Source of the DNA: Amanita rubescens
Taxonomy: Eukaryota; Basidiomycota; Agaricomycetes; Agaricales; Amanitaceae
Length of the DNA: 64,000 bases
NCBI GenBank assembly: GCA_015039365.1
Contig: WION01000015.1
Coordinates: forward strand, 558,001-622,000
Direction: 5' to 3'
Below the pieces are notes generated by a model, which had not been told where the DNA came from, did not search any database, and was given only the letters and a program-made list of their open reading frames with translations. Shown here piece by piece: positions 1 through 15,396 of the stretch (positions are counted from its first letter, which is position 1; each line of letters starts with the position of its first letter). Made by a program: the position numbers and the translations under genes.

Positions 1-2446
1 GGCTGAAGGTGAGGATACCTGCCCCATCATGATCTCGACTAAACTGAGATATACTGGAAAGGGTTCTCCAGGTAATACAATGAAACAAATTGCTGATGCA
101 GCGTCATTCGTGGCGCGATTTGCTGCTGGAGCATGCACGCGCAGTACACCCCACATCTACATTTCAGCAGTACCATTCTGTGCAAAATCGAGTTCGGTAT
201 ATGACAACTACTGGGGATATATGCGAGGGCTTATGGAGGTGGAGGGTAGGGCAATGAAAGAATGGCAAAGTGCGGCAATTGTTGTGAGGAAGACAGCTGC
301 GATAGTCTTCTCAGTAGCATTCTCTCCGGATGGCACCCGCATCGTCTCTGGCTCACACGATCGCACAATCCGAGTATGGGACGCACGCAGTGGGGACGTT
401 GTTGCTGGTCCGTTTGAAGGTCACACAGGTTACGTCACGTCGGTCGCATTCTCTCCGGATGGCGCCTGCATCGTCTCTGGCTCACGCGATTACACAATCC
501 GAGTATGGGACACACGCAGTGGGGATGTTGTTGCTGGTCCGTTTGAAGGTCACACAGGTTACGTCACGTCGGTCGCATTCTCTCCGGATGGCACCTGCAT
601 CGTCTCTGGCTCAGAGGATCACACAATCCGAGTATGGGACGCACGCAGTGGGGACATTGTTGCCGGTCCGTTTGAGGGTCACACAAGTTCTGTCAGGTCG
701 GTCGCGTTCTCTCCGGATGGCACGCGCATCGTCTCTGGCTCAACCGATCACACAATCCGAGTATGGGATGCACGCAGTGGGGACATTGTTGCTGGTCCGT
801 TTGAAGGTCACACATCTTACATCACGTCGGTCGCATTCTCTCCGGATGGCACCCGCATTGTCTCTGGCTCAACCAATCACACAATCCGAGTATGGGACGC
901 ACGCAGTGGGGACGTTGTTGCTAGTCCGTTTGAAGGTCACATAAATTCCATCACGTCGGTCGCATTCTCTCCGGATAGTGCCCGCATTGTCTCTGGCTCA
1001 GACGATCGCACAATCCGAGTATGGGATGCACGCAGTGGGGACATTGTTGCTGGTCCGTTTGAGGGTCACACAGGTTACGTCACGTCAGTCGTATTCTCTC
1101 CAGATGGTACCCGCATCGTCTCTGGCTCAACTGATCACACAATCCGAGTATGGGACGCACGCAGTGGGGACATTGTTGCTGGTCTGTTTGAGGGTCACAC
1201 AAATTCTGTCAGGTCGGTCGCGTTCTCTCCGGATGGCACCCGCATCGTCTCTGGCTCAGATGATCACACAATCCGATTATGGGACGCACGCAGTGGGGAC
1301 ATTGTTGCTGGTCCGTTTAAGGGTCACACAGATTATGTCACGTCGGTCGCGTTCTCTCCAGATGGCACCCACATTGTCTCTGGCTCACACGATCACACAA
1401 TCCGAGTATGGGACGCACGCAGTGGGGACATTGTTGCTGGTCCGTTTGAAGGTCATACATCTTACATCACGTCGGTCGCATTCTCTCCGGATGGCACCCG
1501 CATTGTCTCCGGCTCACACGATTACACAATCCGAGTATGGGACACACGCGGTGGGGGCATTGTTGCTGGTCCGTTTGAGGGTCACACAAATCCCATCATG
1601 TCAGTCTCGTTCTCACCGGATGGCACCCGTATTGTCTCTGGCTCACACGATCGTGCAATCCGGGTATGGGATGCACGCAGTGGGGACATTGTTGCTGGTC
1701 CGTTTGAGGGTCACACAAATTCCGTCATGTCGGTCGCATTCTCTCCGGATGGCACCCGCATTGTCTCTGGCTCACACGATTACACAATCCGAGTATGGGA
1801 CGCACGCAGTGGGGACATTGTTGCTGGTCCGTTTGAGGGTCACACAGATTCCGTCAGGTCGGTCGCGTTCTCTCCGGATGGTACCCGCATCGTCTCTGGC
1901 TCACACGATTACACAATCCGAGTATGGGACGTACGCAGTGGGGACGTTATTACTGGTCCGTTTGAAGGTCACACAAATTCCGTCGCCTCAGTCGCGTTCT
2001 CTCCTGATGGCACCCGCATCATCTCCAGCTCATACGATCACACAATCCGAGTATGGGACGCACACAGTGGGGACGCTGTTGCTGGTCCGTTTGAGGGTCA
2101 CACAGATTACATCACTTCGGCCGCGTTCTCTCCGGATGGCACCCGCATCGTCTCTGGCTCAGAAGATTACACAATCCGTGGATTAACCCATGCAAAACAC
2201 AACAACCTCATCTTCTCTCACACTCCCTACCCTCTTTCACACTTGAAACACTTCGTATTTAAGCAGGATGGATGGATAACTGTGGACAATTACCCATTCT
2301 TTTGGATATCACCTCTTTTTCGTCCCTATCTACCATTTCCAAATAATACATTTATTATTGGTCCACAAGGAAGTATTTCCATTTCCTACCCTCCTCACCT
2401 TAATGTTGGCACAATGTGGCCTTCCTCCTTTGCTCCACATACCTAA
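1..2446 (+). CDS. NACHT-WD40 NLR-like protein, 3' part (5' end outside window)
   Basis: This is the C-terminal part of a fungal STAND/NLR protein of the NACHT-WD40 kind (HET-D/HET-E-like). Such proteins act as nucleotide-driven switches whose WD40 repeats sense non-self or other ligands. The frame 29-2446 holds a linker with a conserved CTRSTPHIYIS block and then 14 complete 43-residue WD40 repeats plus a degenerate fifteenth. Each repeat carries SPDGTRIVSGS and TIRVWDARSGD. A hydrophobic, proline-rich tail ends it at 2446. The NACHT part would lie left of base 1. The paralogue at 17605-22466 (-) has a phase-0 intron here, with donor GTGAGG and acceptor GCAGAG. In this copy the donor is at base 9, but the acceptor reads GCAGCG, so the only nearby AG would shift the frame. 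It is therefore either spliced differently or a damaged copy. The family call is firm; functional status is uncertain. Confidence 0.85.
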   Translation, partial: AEGEDTCPIMISTKLRYTGKGSPGNTMKQIADAASFVARFAAGACTRSTPHIYISAVPFCAKSSSVYDNYWGYMRGLMEVEGRAMKEWQSAAIVVRKTAAIVFSVAFSPDGTRIVSGSHDRTIRVWDARSGDVVAGPFEGHTGYVTSVAFSPDGACIVSGSRDYTIRVWDTRSGDVVAGPFEGHTGYVTSVAFSPDGTCIVSGSEDHTIRVWDARSGDIVAGPFEGHTSSVRSVAFSPDGTRIVSGSTDHTIRVWDARSGDIVAGPFEGHTSYITSVAFSPDGTRIVSGSTNHTIRVWDARSGDVVASPFEGHINSITSVAFSPDSARIVSGSDDRTIRVWDARSGDIVAGPFEGHTGYVTSVVFSPDGTRIVSGSTDHTIRVWDARSGDIVAGLFEGHTNSVRSVAFSPDGTRIVSGSDDHTIRLWDARSGDIVAGPFKGHTDYVTSVAFSPDGTHIVSGSHDHTIRVWDARSGDIVAGPFEGHTSYITSVAFSPDGTRIVSGSHDYTIRVWDTRGGGIVAGPFEGHTNPIMSVSFSPDGTRIVSGSHDRAIRVWDARSGDIVAGPFEGHTNSVMSVAFSPDGTRIVSGSHDYTIRVWDARSGDIVAGPFEGHTDSVRSVAFSPDGTRIVSGSHDYTIRVWDVRSGDVITGPFEGHTNSVASVAFSPDGTRIISSSYDHTIRVWDAHSGDAVAGPFEGHTDYITSAAFSPDGTRIVSGSEDYTIRGLTHAKHNNLIFSHTPYPLSHLKHFVFKQDGWITVDNYPFFWISPLFRPYLPFPNNTFIIGPQGSISISYPPHLNVGTMWPSSFAPHT
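316..2190 (+). repeat. 129-bp WD40-coding tandem repeats (copy 1)
   Basis: About 15 head-to-tail units of 129 bp code for the WD40 blades. Most positions are identical from unit to unit. Differences concentrate in a few codons: those after EGH (T-x-x-V/I-x-SV) and those in the SxDxT loop. This looks like concerted evolution of the repeats with diversification at the predicted blade-surface positions, as known for fungal HET-D/E WD40 arrays. Confidence 0.9.
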
Positions 2447-2637
2447 TCCTTTAAACAAAATTTAATATCCAAATTTGCCCAATGCAACAACTCTTCGGCC
2501 TTACACACAACACCACACGACCGAGAGCAACTTTTCAGCAGAATCAAGCTTGTTGCAGTGGACGTTGAGAGAAGTGCATCACCACTTTGGCGCTTGTCAT
2601 ATTGTAACCTTTCATAGTACCCTAGCAACAGTGAATG

Positions 2638-3948
2638 CTAATGGTACATTGCGAGAAGTGATGCCAGTACTATATGTGGGTCGACCGGATCGTCAGATGT
2701 CGTATCCGAAATCTCTACTTCAAGTCCATCTAAAACTGCCTTGTTAATCAAATCCTTATCTGCCCGGTGGAACTTTTGGTCTACCGAAAAATATTTCAGT
2801 CGTTCTACCCCGCGTTTTCCCGGTAGAAAGTGTCGTGAATATACCATTCTACCCAGCTTGCCAGGTGACGCGGCCAGACACATCTCAAGTTCCAGACACG
2901 TCAATTTGAGCAATAATATGCGAGACGGAGAGGAAGATGGGAGGATAGTAAGGCGGGCGAGCACCTTGTCGTTGGTCATGGACTGGTCACGGACATTCCC
3001 AATCTTTAGTGCCTCAATCGTTTCCAAACTCTTATGTTCGAAGCACCTCCGAATTACAGAAGGGCTGAAGCCACAATTACTAAGTTCCAGTCTGTCCAGT
3101 TTACAGTTGGAGCGGGTGAGAAGGTCTAAAATGGTCTTGTAAGCATGAGGCGTCGTCAAGAGCGGGCCTTCAACATCGTCGACATCGTCATCCTCAAAGT
3201 ACACTTCAATTTCGAATTCCTTCAATGCGGGCAGCATCAATGAATCCAGGAAAGGGCTGCTATCTTCTGAAACAGTGATACAAAGCTTCCGTAGGCTCCT
3301 TACAACGGATTTGCGAGGGAGACGGTTATCTACAACCATCGCAGTACAACTGAGCAGAGCAAAATTCACGTTCAAGTCATCCAATTTTGGACATGAGCTG
3401 ATTACTTCCGACGCGGAAAAATATGTCATCCCACGCGAGTTGTATAAACGGGAAATTTGACGCCAGGAATTTGCGGGTGAGCAGGGATATCAAGTGGGAG
3501 AGGCCAAGTTAATCCAGTGAGGCGCGGAGTGTTGCTAAACGGAAAACGGATGGGTTCGTCCCAAATCCCTTCAAGAGAAAATGACTGCAAGAGGGGTACG
3601 TCCAATCGCGGAATTGACATTAGCGGAGCTTTAGACTCCAGACAGAGAGTTACGACCTGCCACCTGGGCGAATGAGAGTAAAAAACGGTTAAAATCGTTT
3701 CGAGGAGGAGAGGTATGGTGCTCTGGGGCCAGAATGGCAGATACATCAAATACAACACCAAAGGGAGAGTTCCCGACCGCTCCAGCCAAGTGTTGATAAC
3801 TTGAGCGCCGACTAATGGATCCATATCCAGCCTGCGAATCGCTATCCCTACTGTGGTTCATAGAGCAGGTGTAGCCAACGCTACCCTCCGCCGGCGGCCA
3901 CAATGAACAGACGCGACCTAGTAAAAGAGGAGTTTCTCTACGTGACAT
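2638..3948 (-). pseudogene. F-box/LRR-like protein pseudogene
   Basis: The frames 3948-3631, 3824-3426 and 3429-2638 together read like one Agaricomycete F-box protein. It has an N-terminal PLLLGRVCSLW box, then a WTT-like segment, and leucine-rich stretches such as SSCPKLDDLNV and LDRLELSNCGFSPSVI. Such proteins are usually substrate receptors of SCF ubiquitin ligases. The gene is broken. A frameshift lies near 3895, inside the GGCCGCCGG run. The expected Trp codon of PALW reads TGA. A second frameshift lies near 3450-3475, between the middle and C-terminal parts. The assignment rests on the N-terminal box and general layout, not on an intact domain. It lies convergent to the WD40 gene. Confidence 0.6.
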
Positions 3949-4314
3949 AGTGCACTCCAGTGTCGTCTCGGGTAGGCAGTTACTTCTGCGAGGAGCTCAG
4001 GGGTAAGGCGCTTCATTGGAAAAGTTGAGATGGCCACCGCCTTCGCTCGTTTTGGGCTCCCCGACTTCTGCGTGCCTTTCTCGTAGTTAGTAACTATAAA
4101 TGAAAGAGTGCAGCCTACTCACTAGGCCTATATGTCTGCCGCATGATGGTAATCGATTGCAAGACCTTTTGCAATACTCCCACGGCATTTGAAACCGCGG
4201 TCAACAGGTCCAAGTCGCTCCTACTACCTGAGCTGGCAATTCCATGCTTATGCTGATTGTTTTCCCTCTCTGTTCCTTTCCGGCTTGTTAGGTTCATGAT
4301 GCGCTCGGGTTTCT

Positions 4315-5370
4315 ATGGGATATGTAAAAATGGATAAGTGGGTTCTGTCACTTTTATCTCTTGAGGTTATTTTGGCGTTGACGCTCTATAGACCATCGGA
4401 CCATGTGTTCCATTTTTCGCAGCTGCATGCCATTTTGGATCATATCGGGACGTTATTGGAGGCATTTGCGAGTGGGTTCGTAACTTCGTTCGAGTACGTG
4501 TTACTATCTCGTGTCTGCTGTAGTCAAACACCAATCAGGCTTATTCCTGCTTCATCTTTTTAGGTATGCCCCACTGTGCCAACCTACTTCCTCTCCAACG
4601 CCCCAGACGATGATACCGTTGAGGGATATGCGTTCTTCTCGCTTCCCCGGCACTTGGGGCAGATTCAGGGGAATGCCGGCTCGCGCTCACGCAGGCGAGG
4701 GAGCATGGCGTTTATATGGATCGTGTGGCGGTAGTTACTACTGAGGTGGGCGTTTGAGGTTGATTGGTTTTAGGTTATTGTTAATAAATGCTGATGACTT
4801 ATTCATTTTGCAGCACCTACCGCCACTGCGGGGCCCACTGCTGTCTATTATCGCGATGTAGCCCGGACCTGGAAACATTCTTGTTAAGGTCGATTGAGTG
4901 GACGACGTTTTCGGTTCCGACCTATGACACTGCGCTTGAACAGGCAAATATTATTTTACGCTTTTTCTTAGGTTCGTGATATCCCACGTCTTTCCTCTGG
5001 GTATCTATCACTAATCTGATTTGTTATGTCACAGCATCGGGGCGGATACAGCTGGCACAGACACTGTTGGGGATGCTACGCCCGGAACTGACTAGGAACC
5101 TGAGGAGCGATCGACCGAGTATTTGCATTATAGCCAGTTTTTCATGATTTGGGAAACGCTAGAGTGGGTGGTGGGGTATCAGGCCAGGACGACCTAGGCG
5201 AGGGCAGGGTGGTTGGCGAATTATAGGGTAAATATCGGCATTGTTATCATACTCTTGTTCGGTGAATATTGATTTGTGGACATTGTAGGCGGTTATCAAT
5301 GATGCGCAGGATCAAATTACGAATCTGTTGACGCTAGAATGATTGATTACGGATGTAGGGATTGGGGGTG
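4315..5370 (+). pseudogene. NUP107: Nucleoporin Nup84/Nup107 relic
   Basis: Exon-like pieces read in order as the C-terminal half of a Nup84/Nup107-family nuclear pore scaffold protein, a member of the Y-complex. In about 4574-4743 I read LTQAREHGVYMDRVAVVTTE. In 4811-4972 I read LLRSIEWTTFSVPTYDTALE and then EQANIILRFFLG. In 5033-5229 I read FMIWETLEWVV and ARAGWLANYR, and after an intron DAQDQITNLLTLE. Introns with GT and AG borders separate the pieces. The copy is dead: stop codons occur in place of expected residues (after QARTT, and in TLE-stop-LITDV where Trp is expected), and frameshifts occur near 4640 and 4858. The family assignment comes from remembered conserved spacing and has not been searched. 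Confidence 0.5.
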
Positions 5371-5700
5371 GTATGTGTGTTTTTTTTTGTTTTTTTTTTC
5401 GTTTATGCCAATGACATGCGTTTGCCAGATCTATATCCCAGAGCTCATCATCCAGTTACACTCCCTACCTCCCTGCCTTTTTCATCAATCCGGCGGGAGA
5501 GTGAACAGGACATAGAAATAGGCCAATGGGCCAACCACGACGAACAGATGGATTCCCTTTGCTGCGTCATTTACTATAGCATTGCCGCATGTTATTTTGT
5601 ACATTAGATAACCCTATTCAGGCTGACTAAGTATGCGTCGACGTAGTAAAGGAGCATTGCGGTGCTAATGTCATAGGCCCCTAAGCCGTTCACTTGTCCG
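5371..5700. other. No recognised gene
   Basis: This stretch holds a T-rich run (5378-5402) and short frames without recognisable motifs. It separates the Nup107-like relic from the duplicated ISWI end. Confidence 0.4.
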
Positions 5701-6620
5701 AGTCCGAAACTAAATATAGATAGCGTAAAATAATCCAAGGACAATACAGTAAAACGAAACATACATTAGCGACTTGACTGTACTGAATATGTGCAAAAGT
5801 ACATCACGTCTTCTTTGAACTGCTGGTTGCCGACGTGGAGGCCTTGGATTCGTGAATACCACGTTTCTAATGTCTTATACCTGGATTAGCGATAGCTTGA
5901 CAGCAATGCACCTTCCCCTGGCCCTTGGCTCTTCTTGCTGCTTCAGTTCAGCCTCCTTGCAGCGGATTCAATGCACCTCCTTTGCAGATCTTGCTGTGAC
6001 CGGCTTTTGAAAACCAGTCCAAGGGGAAAACCGGAAACTCCGTGGTATCTTTCTTGATACGGTCATATGTCTTTCGCATCCCATAGGTTCGGACGGAGTT
6101 GACCTTGGTGAGGAAGCATTCGACGTTGTCTTGCTTTACCTTCAGTGATACAAGCCGCGATACTCTGAAAGTTAGCGAGAAGACGAGAGACATATCGTAA
6201 GGAAGTGCTCACCAGCTGGTGTTGACCACGTCTTCTCGAACGTCTTGTAGTACTTTTCAACCTCCTCAGGCGTCTTGTCCATGCGTATAGTTCAAAGACC
6301 CTGTTGAGAATAGGTTCACATAACGAAGTTACTCTTGGGAAATGCAACGTACCATCTATATGTCTCAAGCGCCTACACAAACTGCGATGACTCCAATCTG
6401 GATAGCCTTGCTCGACGTAGGACTCTTTGAGGGCCATCTCAGAACGAAAGGAGTGAGCATAAGTCCCGCGCTTTGATGTTCCTCTTCCAGTTTTTCAGGA
6501 GTGTCATCAAGTCCTTGTGGAAGTTGTCGTAGTTGTGCGAGACCCGCAATTGAATGTTTGGCTATACAAGCCAGCCTCACATGTCGCGATCGGAACGTAG
6601 GGCGTTCTGCTGACTAAGCG
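5701..6620 (-). pseudogene. Degenerate tandem copy of the ISWI 3' end
   Basis: This block repeats the last exons and 3' flank of the intact ISWI gene at 6719-11110, in the same orientation and directly downstream of it. Matching landmarks include the lysine-rich end near 5806-5870, the SLIDE-region segment KKDTTEFPVF with FDWF degraded to LDWF (6000-6070), ALKESYVEQGYPDWS (6395-6440), and the AATACAGTAAAACG-type flank (5745, and 6676 in the parent). Many small deletions break the frame: part of SANT is missing and the linker is compressed. It cannot encode the HAND-SANT-SLIDE module. It is best explained as a tandem duplication that then decayed. Confidence 0.85.
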
Positions 6621-6718
6621 CGTTCCGTAGGCCTAATTACATAATATGCACAAGCGTAAAATAATCTAATGACAATACAGTAAAACGGAACATTGACTCT
6701 AATAGTATATGCGATACA

Positions 6719-11110
<4,392 letters not shown>

Positions 11111-11438
11111 TGTGGAAGTTGCAGTGAATGAGCGAGGCGCGTGACTGTGACTGTGACCACACGCGCCGAGCGGCTGAGCTAGACGTTCAAAGACCTCCAA
11201 TAAGGTCGTTTTCATTAGTTTCTACAACTTCAAGCTCACTAGCTTACTAGATGAGGAGTCCGAGCAGAGAAGTAAGCAGGTTTAGTACAACTAGACCGGA
11301 CATCCCCCCGATCCGTCCGACGAGGCTCAGGGCCGTCGCGAAACAATCATTCGAGTATGTAACAACCGGCAAGGGTAGCCCCCGTTAGTTCACACATAAC
11401 TTTTCTTCTACATTCTTTCTTACCCCCCATCTTAGACT
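11111..11438. promoter_or_regulatory. Divergent intergenic promoter region
   Basis: About 330 bp separate the ISWI start codon (-) from the start codon of the membrane protein gene (+). Both promoters must lie in it. No clear TATA box or known factor site was picked out. Confidence 0.5.
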
Positions 11439-13275
11439 ATGTCGGAACAATCTGTGGGCAACGTCGCAGATACACTCGGCGCGCTCCTCGTAGGGAGTTT
11501 CGCAGCCGCCGCGTGAGTAGCACGGTGTTCCCCTCTTATAGACCCATACCAACGCGACGAACCCAACAGTTTCACCGGTATCACCACGGTACAAATTTTC
11601 TTCTACTTCAAGCTTTATCCTTCAGACAAGATTGGTCTCAAATGTTTGGTACGTGTTTTACCTTCGGTTCACGAACTCGTCTGACTGGTATGTGGTACAA
11701 AGGCTTTCCTCATATGGTATTTTCGCCGCGCTCAGCCATGATCCATCACTCATTTGTTTTCGAGGTTTCTCGACTTGGGACATACCATTTTGATCGGTCG
11801 TACCGTGTGGGCTGGGTTGATCAAGCACTTTGGAATTATGGCGAAAGCCAAAGCTCTCCCCTGGTAAGTCATAACGCCCTTCGCCTCGAACATGTTCTAA
11901 GACTACGTTTAAGGTCACTAGCGGTGCGAACCTTAATTCCGTGAACCGTTATTGTCGTGCTAAAATCGTCAACAGCTCACTATCATAGATACGGTTAGCG
12001 CCATCACCTTAATGAATCTTGGTATAGACTAATGCTCTTTTAGACCATTCTCACCATCATTGTGCATTGGTGCGTAGAACCGCACGTAAGCTTCCCCTTT
12101 TGTTGAATCCGAACAGCTTCTTCGTTTATAGAATACATATTCGTAAGGAGCTCCGAACGTCTCAAAGGCTGAACCGCTGACGTACTACAGTAACTAATCA
12201 AAATTATTTCATCTCGGTACCTTTGGTACGTTTCATTAATTATCTATCAATTAGCTTACTCACCCGTTGTAGGCGCTACTGGCGTTGAGTCGACTTGGTA
12301 CGTACCTAACATCGCTCTTATAACAACACGCTGATTATTTCTCTAGTCTTTGCTGGTCGTAAGTTATGCGTCAATGTCAAGCCCCTGAATAGATTTATCT
12401 TACGCTTGTACAGTTGCAACATATCAGATGTAAGTGTCAAATAATTATTCTGTTCGTTGCAGTGGTTAAATAATGGCATACAGGATTACACTCAAACTTC
12501 TTCAAGCATTCGTTAAGAAATATACCGTAAGACCCTTCTCGAAACCGTCATACACCTACTAAGCCTTCGAATTCAGTGGACATTTACGATGGACTTGGTC
12601 ATTTCGGCTGTTATGGATATTATCATTACGGTGTCGTTGTGCTATCTATTGAGACGAAGCCAGAAAAGATTGCCCAGGTAAGTTGATTAGCCGAGAACGT
12701 TCGCAGACGCTTACCATTCAACAGCTCTTTGAGCCACGTTCTCGACTCGTTGATACTTTATACGTTTGAAACTGGTGCACTTACATGGTATATCCTTCGT
12801 TGATCCCACCTGGCGTTCGTTGACTTGTTCAAAGTTTTGCAACGTCGATCGTCTTAATTTATGTGCGCGCTTCACCGGTTTTGCAAGCCACAGTCCTAAC
12901 CTCTAACCTTGCTTTTAGTGGCTCGCGATCCCAACCAACCTCGTGTTCATGAGCCTCTACTTTGTCATCATCAAACGTAAGCATCATTTCAATCTATTGG
13001 GCGCTGATGGAACATTTTGCCGCAGTCTACGCGAATTCATTATTGGCCACGTGCGTAAAAGCCGATTTCATTCTGGACTTGAAAACTCACACACGAACAG
13101 ATTGAATTCGCGTAGGGATTTACAGAAAGTCGGCGGATCCCAAGCCACGCAAGTAGAAGTAGGAACTCGGCAAAATGAAATGATCGAAACATATTCTAGA
13201 GCTAGCGAAACGCAGTGCTCGGCAGCAGCATCGTGCAGGAAACGTTCGTCCTCAGTATGTGTTTCCGTCGTCTAG
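11439..13275 (+). CDS. Multi-pass membrane protein, DUF6534-like, 19 exons
   Basis: Exons: 11439-11512, 11570-11648, 11703-11716, 11765-11863, 11914-11923, 11976-11993, 12044-12069, 12117-12142, 12191-12225, 12273-12297, 12347-12358, 12414-12429, 12484-12526, 12577-12677, 12725-12787, 12835-12862, 12919-12976, 13026-13050, 13101-13275. They total 927 nt, or 308 residues, with every junction in frame. The product starts MSEQSVGNVADTLGALLVG and has about seven hydrophobic helices. Hallmarks are ITTVQIFFYFKLYPSDK, WFLDLGHTIL, IIVHCFF, CYLLRRSQ, LYTFETGALT and LYANSLLATLNSR. These match the large Agaricomycete family annotated as DUF6534 membrane proteins, whose function is unknown. Several exons are tiny (10, 12, 14, 16 and 18 nt), which shows that microexons are normal in this genome. 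The model is hand-made but very consistent. Confidence 0.87.
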
Positions 13276-14800
13276 ATTCCTTTCTCGCTCATCGGAATTG
13301 GTATCAGGAAACGCAAGTCTAGTCGGGAACTATCAATGTCGGTACAGCGTCACTCCCGTTCCTGATCTGTATAAAACAAATTTTAGCGCTTCAGCTTCGT
13401 CCTTGGGCTTTAGAGCGTGTCCATTCTTTTGAAAAACTCCATTCATTTCGAGTTTCGCTTGCTGGGGTTCTAGGTATAACAGCAGTCGTAATACGTTATT
13501 TGTTAATATTACAACATTGGGTATCAGTAGGACAAGTTTGTTGTCGGACAGTCGTATGGCTCGATGACATTGACAAGTGTTACGTTTTGATTGCACTGAC
13601 AAGTTACAACACAAAGTTTCTCCAGAAAATTGTACTAGTTTTTTTCGGAGCGACCTATGTGCACCAATCTTAATCACTTATGGAGACGACGGATAGAAAC
13701 GGTGAGTAGTAGCCAGTAATGTGCCTTCTTCCCTGGCCGCGTGAAACTGCCACTGCCACTGTTTTCGGAAAACCCCCATGCCCGGCACAGTGAACGCTTT
13801 GGTCCCTCACTGGCGTGTACAACACATGGTATCTGTCGTCAACGCATACAATATGCTTCAACGATTGGAGATCACAATCCTGGCGGAAAACGATCATGCT
13901 ACCAGTAGAGTCAGTGTGCTGACGAGCAGTGGTAATACCAAACGTTTGGTAAATATACCGTCCGCCTCTATGAGTAAACCATTGTGCGAACAACGTTTTC
14001 AGTGTGATCACGCTGGATGAAGAACATTATCCAGATGCAAATTCATTCAACTCAGAATGATTCTTCAAGCTTCAAAGCTGACGACACCACGAACGACGAC
14101 AATGTGCATTAAGCCCTTAGCGCTGACTCCAGCACCTACCATGTATCCTTCCAAAAGGGCTCAAATGGTGCCCTGAATCACCTCTACGTGGAATCGTCAC
14201 CGCTGACCGGGATTGACATGAAGCCATGGAGAATTGTTCCATGATGTCCCAACGGAGCTCAGGACACTAGGTTTATCTCCTCTGTTGCCTAGTAGTCTGC
14301 AGCTGATGCATTTGCTCGTCACACAGATCTCTTCAGCGCAACGACTCTCATCTTCAACTTTGCATGCGTTATATTATTGAAAGTAAATGACAGACAGTTG
14401 TTCTTGTCTTCTCGATGAGCAGAAACCGGGGGAGGCGGAGTACCTAGTGCGAGAGAACGTGCAAGGTATGAATTTTGTTGACCGGTGATGGTGGTGGAGG
14501 ACGAAGGGATGTCGGGAATGGGTAATGGTAATGGGCGGACGAAGTTGACGAGGTCGAGATGGGTGATGTGATAGAGTGAGTTCATTTTGTTTTTTGTTTT
14601 TCTCTTCTACGCCCTTTCTTTCGTACTTGACTGGGCTTTGTAACTATACATGTAGCTGAGTAGCTGCTGAGTCAAGAGTCTCAGCTCTCGGCTTCCATCG
14701 GGCCTGTATCGTCATTCGGACATCGTGGTCGTGGTCCCCTATCAACTTCGCCTTCGTCATCGTGTGTATACTCCTATGCTCATCCTTACCCTCATTTAAG
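13276..14800. other. No recognised gene
   Basis: Only short, unrecognised frames occur on either strand and no domain motifs were found. The stretch contains the 3' flank of the membrane protein gene. Confidence 0.4.
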
Positions 14801-14814
14801 TGTCTTCGTCCCAT

Positions 14815-15375
14815 GCGTCGTGCTCGTCTGCCTTCCTCGACCGAACTTCTCCGTTGACCCTCTACCACGTATGTACCCTTTTGTCACTCTTCCTGCATTT
14901 GCTTATACACTCCAAGACATTGCGCTGTGGTTTCGTGTCGACCTTGTTCACCCGTGCGTACGTATCGCTTTGTCGTCCTTTCTGACCCTTTGTTCTCATC
15001 CAGGACATCGCTGTCTTCTTTTACCTGTACCTTTAACGTTCGTCGTTGTGTGTATCCCTCCTATTGCAATCGTCCGTCTTATTCGACCAAGTTTCTCCTA
15101 CCACATTACCTTCATCGAAGGCGTTGCGCTGTGGTTTGCTCTCGAACTAGTCCACTCATACCTATTATTTCGTTGCCCTTCTTGCGCGTTATAATTATCT
15201 ATCTCCTTTCGACCGAGCTTCTCCTTCGACCGTCTACTTCGTATGTATCCCTTTATCACTCTTCCTACCTTTGCTCATGTACCTTCATTCAAGGCATTGC
15301 GCCGTGCTCTCCTTTGCGACCCAACCCCATTCGTACGTATCATTCCATCGCCCCTCCTTACCCTTTCTTACATCG
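14815..15375 (+). repeat. Degenerate direct repeats upstream of the APH-like gene
   Basis: A pyrimidine-rich block of about 160 bp occurs at about 14815-14990 and again at 15200-15370. A shorter copy lies near 15090-15165. Shared landmarks include CGACCGA/GCTTCTCC, CGTATGTA-CCCTTT, CACTCTTCCT and CATTGCGC. The last copy runs into the start codon at 15397, so the repeats may belong to the promoter or leader of that gene. Confidence 0.6.
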
Positions 15376-15396
15376 CATTTACCCAGACATCTTGCA

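Noticed and set aside
330..2186. Other-frame proteins along the WD40 repeats (APASSLAHTITQSEYG type)
   Set aside because: They are shadows of the 129-bp period. The WD40 frame explains conservation and codon pattern.
4115..4297. Short minus frame with DLLTAVSNAVGVLQKVLQSI, reminiscent of an NLR N-terminus
   Set aside because: Sixty codons with no downstream NACHT piece. Similarity to helical NLR starts is too general to call.
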